A DNA stretch of 14,791 bases from an uncultured Clostridia bacterium (lineage in GTDB: Bacteria > Bacillota > Clostridia > Christensenellales > Aristaeellaceae), in contig CALGYL010000096.1 of the NCBI GenBank assembly GCA_937934775.1, positions 1-14,791 of the forward strand, given 5' to 3'. The position numbers and the translations under genes are program-made. Below, piece after piece: positions 1 through 7,249 of the stretch (its first letter is position 1; the number at the start of each line of letters is the position of its first letter). The notes under the pieces are model-generated. The model did no database searches, had not been told where the DNA came from, and worked only from the letters and a program-made list of their open reading frames with translations.

Positions 1-852
1 GCGGGCAGCGTATGCGTGGCCAACGTCTTCCACGCCGACCTCACCGTGAAGGCGCTGAAGGCCGGAAAGCACGTGCTGTGCGAAAAGCCCATGGCCACCA
101 CCCTCGCGGACTGCGAGGCAATGGTCGCCGCCGCCCGGGAGAGCGGCAAGCACCTGATGATCGGCCACAACCAGCGCTACGCCCCCGCCCACCAGAAGGC
201 GCGGGAGATGATCGAGGCGGGCGAGATCGGCGACGTGCTCACCTTCCTGACCACCTTCGGCCATTCCGGCCCCGAAATCTGGACCGGCACCGCCAACAGC
301 TGGTTTTTTGACAAGAACAAGGCCGTTCTGGGCGCGCTGGCCGACCTTGGCATCCACAAGGCAGACCTGATCCACTACCTGACCGGGGACGAGATCATCG
401 AATCCAGCGCCTTCATCGGCACGCTGGACAAAAAGGCCTCCGACGGCCAGCCCGTCTCCGTGGACGACAACGCCGTGTGCGTCATGCGGCTCAAAAAGGG
501 CGGCATGGGCCTGCTTCGCGCCAGCTGGACATTCTACGGGCAGGAGGACAACTCCACCCGCATCTACGGCACGAAGGGCGTACTGCGCGCCTACGACGAC
601 CCGCGCCAGTCGCTGATCCTCGAACGGCGGGACGGCACCATCGAGCGCTTCGAGCTGGACCACATCACCACCAACGAGGAGCAGACCGCCGGCTGCCGCC
701 GCTCCACCGGCGTTATCGACGCCTTTGTGGAGAGCATCCTGACCGGCAAGCCCTCCCTCGCGGAGGGGAGCGAGGCCATCAAGGCCATGCGGGCCATCTT
801 CGCCGCCGCCAGGTCCGCCAAGGAAGGCCGGGCGATCCGGGTGGACGAGTAA
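1..852 (+). CDS. Gfo/Idh/MocA family NAD(P)-dependent oxidoreductase, 5'-truncated by the window edge
   Basis: The frame is open from base 1, so the start and the first part of the Rossmann fold (including the glycine-rich nucleotide-binding loop) lie outside the window; the GTG near base 16 is internal. The remaining 283 residues begin just before the family's signature Glu-Lys-Pro (residues 28-30 here), whose Lys is usually catalytic and contacts the cofactor. Further on is a DLGIHKADL segment (D115, H119, D122) matching the family's conserved Asp-x-Gly-x-His-x-x-Asp pattern, where the His is usually the catalytic acid/base. The C-terminal part is the alpha/beta substrate domain. Family members oxidise or reduce sugars, inositols or related polyols in the cytosol. 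Nothing nearby points to a substrate, so none is assigned. The gene ends in TAA and is followed by a terminator-like hairpin at 868-904. The family assignment is secure; the substrate is unknown. Confidence 0.93.
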   Translation, partial: AGSVCVANVFHADLTVKALKAGKHVLCEKPMATTLADCEAMVAAARESGKHLMIGHNQRYAPAHQKAREMIEAGEIGDVLTFLTTFGHSGPEIWTGTANSWFFDKNKAVLGALADLGIHKADLIHYLTGDEIIESSAFIGTLDKKASDGQPVSVDDNAVCVMRLKKGGMGLLRASWTFYGQEDNSTRIYGTKGVLRAYDDPRQSLILERRDGTIERFELDHITTNEEQTAGCRRSTGVIDAFVESILTGKPSLAEGSEAIKAMRAIFAAARSAKEGRAIRVDE

Positions 853-867
853 CGGGCAGAATCCAAA

Positions 868-904
868 GGGCTGTCTCTGGGCGGTAAACGCCAAGGGACA
901 GCCC
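868..904 (+). terminator. Terminator-like hairpin after the oxidoreductase
   Basis: Arms GGGCTGTC (868-875) and GACAGCCC (897-904) pair perfectly. Inside them a second short stem, GGCG/CGCC (880-883 with 889-892), closes a GTAAA loop. It starts 16 bases after the stop codon of the oxidoreductase. There is no T-tract after it, so its role as a terminator rests on position and stem strength. Confidence 0.55.
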
Positions 905-966
905 GAAATAGTAATGCTAAGCATTCGTGTTATAGTGTGGCGGCGGCACCTGTCATAGCCTTGCTA

Positions 967-1005
967 CGTAATCCCCCGCCGGGATACATCCGGCGGGGGA
1001 TTACG
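967..1005. terminator. 16-bp perfect hairpin between convergent genes
   Basis: Arms at 967-982 and 990-1005 are exact reverse complements (16 bp, GC-rich core CCCCCGCCGG) around a 7-base loop. It lies 115 bases after the plus-strand oxidoreductase and 31 bases after the stop of the minus-strand HhH gene, so it could end transcripts from either side. No T-run follows on either strand. Confidence 0.5.
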
Positions 1006-1036
1006 TTCCATACCGCGGTCCGCGCGTCTTCTCCGG

Positions 1037-1441
1037 TCAGTAGCTCAGCGCCCGGGGCAGCGCCTTGGCCTGCTCGATCCAGCCCTCCACCTGCTTTTCG
1101 CTGGGCAGGCGGCGAACCAGTTCCTTGGCCTCGTTGATCTCCTTCATCTTCGCATGCAGGTGGGCGGCGTTGCGCTGGGCGAGCTCGGGCACCGTGTCCA
1201 CGCCCGCCTCCTCCAGTAGGTCCGCATACTCGCTGCCGATACCGTCGATGCGGAACAGGTCTGCGTGGTTGGCCCACTCCAGAATCAACTTTTCAGAAAT
1301 GCCCGTCTTCTCCGAAACCGAATCCCGGCCCTTGGGCGTTGCGCAGGCTTCCAGCAGCGCCTCCACCGAGCCGATTCCAGCCGCCTCCAGCTTTGCCGCG
1401 TAGGTCTCGCCAATTCCCTCGATCTCCAGAAGCTTCGTCAC
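1037..1441 (-). CDS. Helix-hairpin-helix protein, DUF4332-like (134 aa)
   Basis: This is a small cytosolic protein with two helix-hairpin-helix-like units: IEGIGETYAAKL at residues 7-18 and IDGIGSEYADLLEEAG at about 65-80. Each has the G-I-G turn typical of non-specific DNA-backbone binding motifs. The arrangement and length resemble the DUF4332 family, whose function is not established; nucleic-acid binding is inferred from the motifs. The GTG start at 1441 is preceded by GGGAGG at a good distance. A promoter lies at 1505-1533 (TTGTCA, 17 bp, TATACT), so the gene is probably transcribed alone. Charged helices make up the C-terminal third. There are no signal peptide or membrane segments. Confidence 0.85.
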   Translation of the reverse strand: MTKLLEIEGIGETYAAKLEAAGIGSVEALLEACATPKGRDSVSEKTGISEKLILEWANHADLFRIDGIGSEYADLLEEAGVDTVPELAQRNAAHLHAKMKEINEAKELVRRLPSEKQVEGWIEQAKALPRALSY

Positions 1442-1504
1442 CCGTATCCCTCCCGTATTTTATGTTGTGTATCCTTTGAAAAACCGGACGTTAAGAATAT
1501 CCAT

Positions 1505-1533
1505 AGTATAAACACTCAGTCCGCCGATGACAA
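1505..1533 (-). promoter_or_regulatory. Sigma-A-type promoter for the HhH gene
   Basis: Read on the minus strand, -35 TTGTCA (1533-1528), an exact 17-bp spacer and -10 TATACT (1510-1505) match 5 of 6 consensus bases each. The start codon at 1441 is about 60 bases downstream of the expected start of transcription. Confidence 0.65.
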
Positions 1534-1567
1534 CATAAACTTTGGAAAAAGTTGGAACTCTGAAGAC

Positions 1568-1734
1568 CTACTCGCCCGAAATCGTCAGGTTCGCGCCGAG
1601 CAGGTCCGAAAGCTTTGAAAACAGCGCGTCGAAGAAGTTGACGGAAGTTTCCTGCCTTCCTCCGTAGCGGCGCCGCCGAGCGGAAGCATAAGGATCGGCA
1701 CGAAAAAAAGCGCGAAAAGCCGCCGAAAATTCAT
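1568..1734 (-). pseudogene. Short secreted-protein gene with an apparent frameshift
   Basis: A strong AAGGAGG lies 6 bases before the ATG at 1734. The first about 27 codons encode a typical signal peptide (MNFRRLFALFFVPILMLPL, then GGAATEEG). Read in this frame the protein then turns into low-quality Ser/Thr/Arg sequence and stops at 1585. In the -1 frame, from about 1655, the same DNA encodes an amphipathic, normal-looking tail (ETSVNFFDALFSKLSD, then LLGANLTISGE) with strong G/C preference at third codon positions, ending at TAG 1570-1568. The simplest reading is one coding unit of about 55 residues broken by a one-base deletion, or a sequencing/assembly error, near 1650-1665. A good promoter (1810-1838) shows that the locus was built to be expressed. 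I do not recognise the family. The signal peptide and RBS are seen; the frameshift is inferred. Confidence 0.5.
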
Positions 1735-1760
1735 AGTATTCCTCCTTGTGGGGCCTCTCG

Positions 1761-1798
1761 TTCGCAAGTTGCCCCGCGGGGTTATACGGGGCTGCGAA
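1761..1798 (-). promoter_or_regulatory. 5'-leader hairpin of the short secreted-protein gene
   Basis: Arms TTCGCA (1761-1766) and TGCGAA (1793-1798) enclose a second stem, GCCCCG (1771-1776) with CGGGGC (1787-1792). On the minus strand it would start a few bases into the transcript and end about 26 bases before the start codon. A 5'-stabilising or regulatory role is inferred; the sequence resembles no riboswitch I know. Confidence 0.35.
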
Positions 1799-1809
1799 TC
1801 CCTGCGATG

Positions 1810-1838
1810 ATTATCGCATGGCGTGACGTTTTATGCAA
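1810..1838 (-). promoter_or_regulatory. Sigma-A-type promoter for the short secreted-protein gene
   Basis: On the minus strand, -35 TTGCAT (1838-1833), a 17-bp spacer and -10 GATAAT (1815-1810). It predicts a leader of about 70 bases before the ATG at 1734. It is divergent from the promoter of the Ig-CapA genes. Confidence 0.6.
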
Positions 1839-1921
1839 GAACTTTACACTTTTTCGAATTCCTATGGTCCTTTTTATTAAGGAAATCGCGCTTTGACGCC
1901 CTGGCCGTGGCCGCTCCCGGA

Positions 1922-1950
1922 TTGACAGTTCCCCGCGCATGGTCTATAAT
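1922..1950 (+). promoter_or_regulatory. Perfect consensus sigma-A promoter of the Ig-CapA pair
   Basis: TTGACA (1922-1927), exactly 17 bp, then TATAAT (1945-1950): all 12 consensus bases match. The expected transcript starts near 1957, about 27 bases before the TTG start codon, with GAGGTGATC as RBS. No operator-like palindrome overlaps it, which suggests strong and possibly constitutive expression of the two downstream genes. Confidence 0.85.
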
Positions 1951-1983
1951 ATTGGTAGGAATTGTAAATGAGGTGATCTGTTC

Positions 1984-4182
1984 TTGAGTGGCAAACGGCT
2001 GTTGACAGGTCTGGCGCTGTTGGTGCTGGCCCTTTTTGTGTTGACTCCCACCGTGCTGGCGGAAGCGGTGCCGGTGAACGCGACGGTGGCGTCCATTGAC
2101 GCGCTCAGCAAGACACTCGCGCCCGGTGATTCGTTTGTGCTTTCAAAGATCAACGTGTTCCCGGCCGGAATGGACGAGCCGCTTTTTTGGAAAACTTCCA
2201 ACGTCGGAGTGGCCACCATCACCGGCGAGGACGGCCTTGCCCCCACCACCGTCACCGCCGTCAAAAACGGCCGCGCGACGATCAGCCTTATGGGTACGCG
2301 CAGCGGGCTGACGCTGGCCAAGTGCCAGGTGACGGTCCGGACCGTGAAGATTACCTCCTTCACGATCTCCCCCAAATCGCTCAGCCTGGCACCCGGGCGG
2401 GAGTATACGCTGTCGGCCAACATCAAGCCCTCCAGCGCCACCTACAAAACGGTGAGCTGGACCACCTCTGATCCCAGTGTGCTCAGCTTTGACCCGGTTG
2501 GGATGGTCAGCACCGCCAGCGGCAAGAGCGTGAAGGTGACTGCGCACGCCCTGGGTAAGGTCACGATTCTGGCGGTCACGGACACCGGCCGCAGGCAGTC
2601 CTGCATCGTGACGGTCAAGGACCTTACGGTCACCTCCGTGAAATTCTCCAAGTCGAAGATCACGGTTTATAAAGAAGATCCCGCGGAAATCAACCTGAGC
2701 AAATTGGTGACGGTTTCGCCCTCCACGGCGGCGGATACCACCGTGACCTATGACAGCGTCAACAAGCTGGTCGCCGAAATCGACCCGTCCTCCGGCATTT
2801 TAAAGCCGCTCACCACCGGCACCACCGTCATCACCGCCACGGCGGGCGGCAAGACGGGCAAGTGCACCGTCACCGTCAGTTCGAAGGCCATCAAGTCGGT
2901 TTCGATCTCGACGCCGGACGACGCGGCCGTGGTGCTGGATGTAGGCGCGACCGCGCAGCTCAAGGCGAACGTATCGCCCGCCTACGCGGCGGACCGCGGC
3001 ATCGGCTGGACCAGCGACGATCCTCTGGTCGCCACCGTAGACGATACCGGCCTTGTGACGGCGGTCGCGGGCGGCATTACGCGCGTCAACGTCACAAGCG
3101 TTGCCAATTCAAAGATCAAAGCTTCCGTAACCATCCGCGTCCGGGGCGGCAGCGACTACCGCACGGTGACCATCACTTCCGCGGGCGACACGGTGCTGGG
3201 CGGCGACCAGCGGTCGAGCCGGTATGCGGCCAACCCGCGCTCCTTCCAGCTGTTCAAAAATGTTATATTCCTGGCTGGAGACAATGGCGTCAGCGGGGAT
3301 GGAACCGTTTTCACCCGCGTTCACGATTATTTTGCGGGCGAAAACAACATCTCCACCCTCAACCTGGAGGGGACGCTGACCCTGAAGGACACCCGGGACG
3401 ATCGCAAGCCCTTCGTCTTCCAGGGAGACCCATCATACGCTCAGATAATGCTCAAGGCTCATGGTATTGACGCGGTCAACCTGGCCAACAACCATACCTA
3501 CGACGTGGGCGAGGACGGCTACAAGGGCACCATGCGCGCGCTGGACAAAAAGAGCGTCAAGTACTACGGCAACGGCATGACCTGCTACATCAAATCGGAA
3601 AACGGCGTCAGGGTGGCGTTTCTGGGCTTCGTGTCCAAGACGGTTATGATGGGTTCCATGCGCACGCAGATTCAGAGGGCCTCAAAACGGAGCGATCTGG
3701 TGGTGGTCATGTTCCACTGGACGGATGTGACCGAATTCAAATATGCCCAGCCCACCGGCCGTCAGCGGAGCATCGCCTACGCGGCCATCAACGCCGGGGC
3801 GGATCTGGTGCTGGGCGCGCACACCCATCGGCTCAACGGCGTCGAGCGCTACAAGGGCAAGTACATCGTCTACGACATGGGCAACTTTGTGACCATCGCA
3901 GCCAACCCGCTCAACAAGTTCGGCCCCTCCAACCCGCGCGGCAAATACGACTATGACAGCATGATCTACCAGCAGAAGTTCAACATCTGGTCGGATGGCT
4001 TCATCGAGCCGGCCGCCATCACCATCATCCCCTGCGCGATCACCTCGTCGCCCAAAGCGCTGGTCAACGACGCGCAGCCGATGCCCTACACCGATTCAGA
4101 GGACATCGACAGGGTGAAATCCATCATTGAGAGCCACTCCCCCAGCGACTTTTCGAAGTATCCCATCACGTTCACGCATTGA
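1984..4182 (+). CDS. Secreted Ig-like (BIG2) repeat protein with C-terminal CapA/PgsA-type domain, copy 1 (732 aa)
   Basis: The TTG start follows AGGTGATC at proper spacing. Residues 1-26 are a signal peptide (hydrophobic core LALLVLALFVL, cleavage after VLA). Four BIG2-type Ig-like repeats follow (about 32-119, 121-212, 215-299, 303-387); three of them carry a single Cys just before a final VTV strand (C114, C207, C294). Residues 394-732 are a CapA (poly-gamma-glutamate capsule protein) domain of the calcineurin-like phosphoesterase fold. Its motifs are SAGDTVLGGD (G401-D402), NLEG (460-463), LANNH (N502, N503, H504), FHW (H578), GAHTH (H613, H615) and DMGNF (631-635), the positions expected to bind two metals. 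There is no LPXTG, SLH or C-terminal anchor. CapA proteins are linked to poly-gamma-glutamate capsule, but no capB/capC is near, so the substrate is open. It is followed 21 bases later by a paralogue, almost certainly co-transcribed. Confidence 0.9.
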   Translation: MSGKRLLTGLALLVLALFVLTPTVLAEAVPVNATVASIDALSKTLAPGDSFVLSKINVFPAGMDEPLFWKTSNVGVATITGEDGLAPTTVTAVKNGRATISLMGTRSGLTLAKCQVTVRTVKITSFTISPKSLSLAPGREYTLSANIKPSSATYKTVSWTTSDPSVLSFDPVGMVSTASGKSVKVTAHALGKVTILAVTDTGRRQSCIVTVKDLTVTSVKFSKSKITVYKEDPAEINLSKLVTVSPSTAADTTVTYDSVNKLVAEIDPSSGILKPLTTGTTVITATAGGKTGKCTVTVSSKAIKSVSISTPDDAAVVLDVGATAQLKANVSPAYAADRGIGWTSDDPLVATVDDTGLVTAVAGGITRVNVTSVANSKIKASVTIRVRGGSDYRTVTITSAGDTVLGGDQRSSRYAANPRSFQLFKNVIFLAGDNGVSGDGTVFTRVHDYFAGENNISTLNLEGTLTLKDTRDDRKPFVFQGDPSYAQIMLKAHGIDAVNLANNHTYDVGEDGYKGTMRALDKKSVKYYGNGMTCYIKSENGVRVAFLGFVSKTVMMGSMRTQIQRASKRSDLVVVMFHWTDVTEFKYAQPTGRQRSIAYAAINAGADLVLGAHTHRLNGVERYKGKYIVYDMGNFVTIAANPLNKFGPSNPRGKYDYDSMIYQQKFNIWSDGFIEPAAITIIPCAITSSPKALVNDAQPMPYTDSEDIDRVKSIIESHSPSDFSKYPITFTH

Positions 4183-4203
4183 TGATTTAAGGGAGGCAGT
4201 CCG

Positions 4204-6255
4204 GTGAAAAGAAGTCTTCGAACATTCCTGACCCTGATGCTCGTTTTGTCGCTGGCACTGGGCATGGCGTCGGTTGCTCAGGCGAAAACCGCCACGCGCA
4301 TCACCATGAGCCGCCGCACGATGACCATGGACTGGGGTACCCGGTTCACACTGGCGGTCACCGTGACGCCCTCGGGCGCGTCAGACAAGAATTCCATTCT
4401 CTGGACTTCCAGCAATGAATCACTGATCAAGGTGCAGGCGGACGCCTCCACCCGCAAGGCGCTTGTGACCGTTCGCCCGTTGATCGCCGGCGAGTCGTAT
4501 CCGCTGGACCTGGTGGTCATCACCGCCACCACCTCCCAGGGCCGGACGGCCACCTGCACGATCCGGATCGCTCAGGTGAACGTGAAGTCCATCAGCGTTT
4601 CGCCAGCCACCAAAACGGTATACCTGACAAAGTCCCAGCCAACCTACCAGATGAGCGCGCCCACGTTCAACCCGTCGGTTGCGGGCGACCAGTTGAGCTA
4701 CACCTGGTCCAGCAGCGATGCCGGCGTGGCCACGGTGGATTCCGCCGGACTTGTGACCTTCAATACCGAGGGCACCGTGCGCATCATCGCCACCTATGCC
4801 GCCGGGACGGTCAACGCGTCCGATTCCTGCACGTTTACCATCAAGCCCGTCCGGGTCAAGTCCATCGCGCTGCGCTATCAGGGTAGCCCCATCAGCTCCC
4901 GCTACCTGGGCCAGGGCGAGAGCATCGATCTGACCACGGTCGTCACGTCGGCCATCAGCGGCAAGCTCCCCTCCTATGAGACCGTCAAATGGTCCTCCGC
5001 GGACTCCTCGATTGCCAAAGTGGAGAGTGACGGCAAGGTGACCGCCCAGTCCAAGTCGGGCATTGTGAAGATCACCGCCTCCGTGGACACCGGCAAGTAT
5101 GCAAAAACCGCCAGCTGCCAGATCTACGTGCGGGAAGCCAGCCCCGCCCGGATCACCATCACCGCCGGCGGCGACTGCGTGCTGGGCGGCGACCCCCGCA
5201 AGGGAAACGGCGTCATCACCGCCCGCTCGACGCAGGATCGCTACCAGAGCCTGATCAAGAGCAACGGCGCCCTCTACCCCTTTGCCAAGGTCGCCAATCT
5301 CTTCGCCAACGGCACGGATGGGCGCACCAACCTGTCCATCGTCAACCTTGAGGTCTGCTTGACCACCAAGGGCGGCTCGGGCACGACGACTGACCGCAAG
5401 TTCCTGTTCCGGGGCAGCCCGTCGAACGCGCAGGCGCTGGGGGAAGCGGGCATTGACATCGCCAACATCGCCAACAACCACACCGCGGACTTCGGCATGT
5501 CCAGCTTCACCAACACCGCCACGAACGTGAAGAAGTACAGCAGCGCCGAGCCCGTCGGTTACAACCGCTACAACGGCGCAAACTATGTGCCCGTCAAGAC
5601 CGTGGGCGACAAGAAAATTGGCTTCTACAGCTTCCAGGCGGGTCAGATGCCGCTGTCGATGGTGGAACGCCGCGTCCGCAAGGTCAAGAGCGACAACAAG
5701 CTCGACATGCTGGTGCTCACCATCCACTGGACCGGACAGAACGAGTATGTGCGCCCGGTCAGCGCCACCATGAAGAACTACGCCCGCAAGGCGATCGACG
5801 CCGGCGCGGATCTGGTCATCGGCCACCACCGGCACGAGGTCAGCGGCATTGAGTTCTATAAAGGCAAGTACATCCTCTACGACCTGGGCAACTTTGTGAC
5901 CGGCGGCGCCTCCACGCCCTATTCCTACGCGGTACAGATCGACTTTGACGTCTCCGGCGGCTTCGCCGAAACCACGTCGAACGGTAGTCAGATTCGCATT
6001 TACCCGCTCTACACCACCAGCCAAGCGTGCTATGTGTGGAACAAGAAGAGCGGGAAGTACGAGCGCCAGAGCAACAACTGGCAACCTGTGCCCGCAGAGG
6101 CGGCCATCCACCACATGGAAGGCGATACGGAAGTGCGCGACGAAGGCGTGGCCGACTCAGTAACTTCCATCATCACCCGCTATTCGCCCAACGGGCCGGA
6201 CGGCAAGTTCAACCCGGCGCCCTATATTCACAAGTATTCGGAACTGATCGGGTAG
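4204..6255 (+). CDS. Secreted Ig-like (BIG2) repeat protein with C-terminal CapA/PgsA-type domain, copy 2 (683 aa)
   Basis: The GTG start has GGGAGG 6-7 bases upstream. The signal peptide covers residues 1-27 (LTLMLVLSLALGMA, cleavage at AQA). Three BIG2-type repeats follow (about 30-123, 126-214, 217-309), each with one Cys near its last strand (C118, C209, C305). The CapA domain spans 315-683 with TAGGDCVLGGD (D324), NLEV (381-384), IANNH (N424, N425, H426), IHW (H508), GHHRH (H541, H542, H544) and DLGNF (560-564). The usual metal-site motifs are therefore all present. It is a paralogue of the gene 21 bases upstream but has one Ig repeat fewer, a His-rich variant of the last His motif and a longer C-terminal tail. 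It is probably exported and cell-surface located or released; no covalent anchor is visible. The enzymatic activity (capsule polymer, cell wall or other phosphoester/peptide) is not determined by the sequence. Confidence 0.9.
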   Translation: MKRSLRTFLTLMLVLSLALGMASVAQAKTATRITMSRRTMTMDWGTRFTLAVTVTPSGASDKNSILWTSSNESLIKVQADASTRKALVTVRPLIAGESYPLDLVVITATTSQGRTATCTIRIAQVNVKSISVSPATKTVYLTKSQPTYQMSAPTFNPSVAGDQLSYTWSSSDAGVATVDSAGLVTFNTEGTVRIIATYAAGTVNASDSCTFTIKPVRVKSIALRYQGSPISSRYLGQGESIDLTTVVTSAISGKLPSYETVKWSSADSSIAKVESDGKVTAQSKSGIVKITASVDTGKYAKTASCQIYVREASPARITITAGGDCVLGGDPRKGNGVITARSTQDRYQSLIKSNGALYPFAKVANLFANGTDGRTNLSIVNLEVCLTTKGGSGTTTDRKFLFRGSPSNAQALGEAGIDIANIANNHTADFGMSSFTNTATNVKKYSSAEPVGYNRYNGANYVPVKTVGDKKIGFYSFQAGQMPLSMVERRVRKVKSDNKLDMLVLTIHWTGQNEYVRPVSATMKNYARKAIDAGADLVIGHHRHEVSGIEFYKGKYILYDLGNFVTGGASTPYSYAVQIDFDVSGGFAETTSNGSQIRIYPLYTTSQACYVWNKKSGKYERQSNNWQPVPAEAAIHHMEGDTEVRDEGVADSVTSIITRYSPNGPDGKFNPAPYIHKYSELIG

Positions 6256-6277
6256 ACAAGCGAATAAACCCAAAACA

Positions 6278-6311
6278 AAGCGAGGTCCGCGAAAATTCGC
6301 GGGCCTCGCTT
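6278..6311. terminator. Bidirectional terminator hairpin after the Ig-CapA pair
   Basis: AAGCGAGG-T-CCGCGAA (6278-6293) pairs with TTCGCGG-G-CCTCGCTT (6296-6311): 16 bp with one T-G wobble. It lies 22 bases after the stop of the second CapA gene and 38 bases beyond the convergent hydrolase stop, so it can serve both. Only a short imperfect T-stretch follows on the plus strand. Confidence 0.75.
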
Positions 6312-6349
6312 GTATCGCGATGCTAAAGGGCGCCGATGTGCGAACCCCC

Positions 6350-7105
6350 CTATATCTGGCCGGGGGAGAAGTGCTCCTCCAGCAGCGCGCAGTATTCCTG
6401 CGGATGCCGCAAACTGAGTTCTCCGTGCTTCATGCCGCTGGCCACGTGCAGAGAACTGCCGCGAATCGTCTCCAGAAGCTTCCGTGCGGAAGCCTGCATT
6501 TCGCCGATTTCCTCCCCGCCCACAAGGATCAGCGTCCTGGCCTTCGTGCCGGAAACGGTGGGCTTCAACGCGTAACGGCCGTTGCTGAGCGCGATATTGG
6601 TCAGCGTCTGCCGGGTCAGGCGCAGGCTGTCCTCGTAGTACCGCTCGAACATGCCCTCCGGAAGGCCCAGCGCCTTCGCCTGCGCCCCGGCAAACCAACG
6701 GCGCCGGGCCAGGCCGTACAGGAGCTTGTACGCCGGGACCGCCAACTGCGTCACCGCCTTCATCGGGCAGACCAGCGCGCTTTCCAGGACCGCGAACTGG
6801 GCGATGCTGTGCCGGACGGACAGTGCCTCCACCGCGATCTGCGCACCCAGCGAAAGCCCTGCCAGCGCGAACACACGGCCTCCGCACGTCCTGTCGACGT
6901 AGCCGATCAGCTTCTCCGCCGAATCTTCAATGCTCTGAAACGTCTCGTCTCCGTCTTCGCCATGGCCGTCGATGATCGGCGCGACGATCCGGTACTTCCC
7001 GGCGAGCTGCCCGATCACGTCTTCCAAAGACCACCAGGACAGCCCGCCCCCGTGTATGAGCACGATCACCGGCCGGCCCGGGTCGCCAAATTCCTTGAAC
7101 AGCAT
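6350..7105 (-). CDS. Alpha/beta hydrolase (251 aa)
   Basis: A single-domain alpha/beta-hydrolase fold of normal length, without signal peptide, so probably cytosolic. HGGG at 18-21 forms the oxyanion-hole region. GLSLG at 83-87 is the nucleophile elbow with S85. LILVGGEEIGE (192-202) is the strand that normally ends in the acid residue, here E198 or E199 instead of the more common Asp. H227 in GMKHGEL is the catalytic His. GGGAG lies 8 bases before the ATG. The relatives are esterases, lipases, peptidases and C-C hydrolases; the lid region (about 110-185) shows nothing that fixes the substrate. It lies 143 bases downstream of the diguanylate cyclase gene on the same strand, so co-transcription is possible but the gap is long. 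Confidence 0.85.
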   Translation of the reverse strand: MLFKEFGDPGRPVIVLIHGGGLSWWSLEDVIGQLAGKYRIVAPIIDGHGEDGDETFQSIEDSAEKLIGYVDRTCGGRVFALAGLSLGAQIAVEALSVRHSIAQFAVLESALVCPMKAVTQLAVPAYKLLYGLARRRWFAGAQAKALGLPEGMFERYYEDSLRLTRQTLTNIALSNGRYALKPTVSGTKARTLILVGGEEIGEMQASARKLLETIRGSSLHVASGMKHGELSLRHPQEYCALLEEHFSPGQI

Positions 7106-7224
7106 ACGTTCATCTCCCGGCTGCGCAGATGGATACTATCGTAAATGCCGCGCGTACCGTTCGCGCGTAACTTTGAGAACGGATGGCTCCCCGGACGCGC
7201 CGTGCGCGCCAGGTTTTCGAAGGG

Positions 7225-7249
7225 AAAGCGTCCGGTTCAGGAACGCTTT
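7225..7249 (-). terminator. Weak hairpin at the end of the diguanylate cyclase gene
   Basis: AAAGCGT (7225-7231) and ACGCTTT (7243-7249) form a 7-bp stem with an 11-base loop starting at the cyclase stop codon, followed on the minus strand only by TTCG-type sequence. Read-through into the hydrolase is quite possible. The rest of the 143-bp gap shows only a 6-bp CGCGCG palindromic pair near 7149-7169. Confidence 0.25.

Noticed and set aside
4420..6114. 564-codon minus-strand ORF inside the second Ig-CapA gene
   Set aside because: It has a repetitive Gly/Ala/Val/Asp composition typical of an antisense frame in GC-rich coding DNA and no RBS or domain; the plus strand has complete CapA motifs.
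1984..6255. Reading the CapA genes as a poly-gamma-glutamate capsule operon
   Set aside because: No CapB/PgsB ligase, CapC/PgsC or gamma-glutamyltransferase gene is in the window, so only the domain is named, not the pathway.
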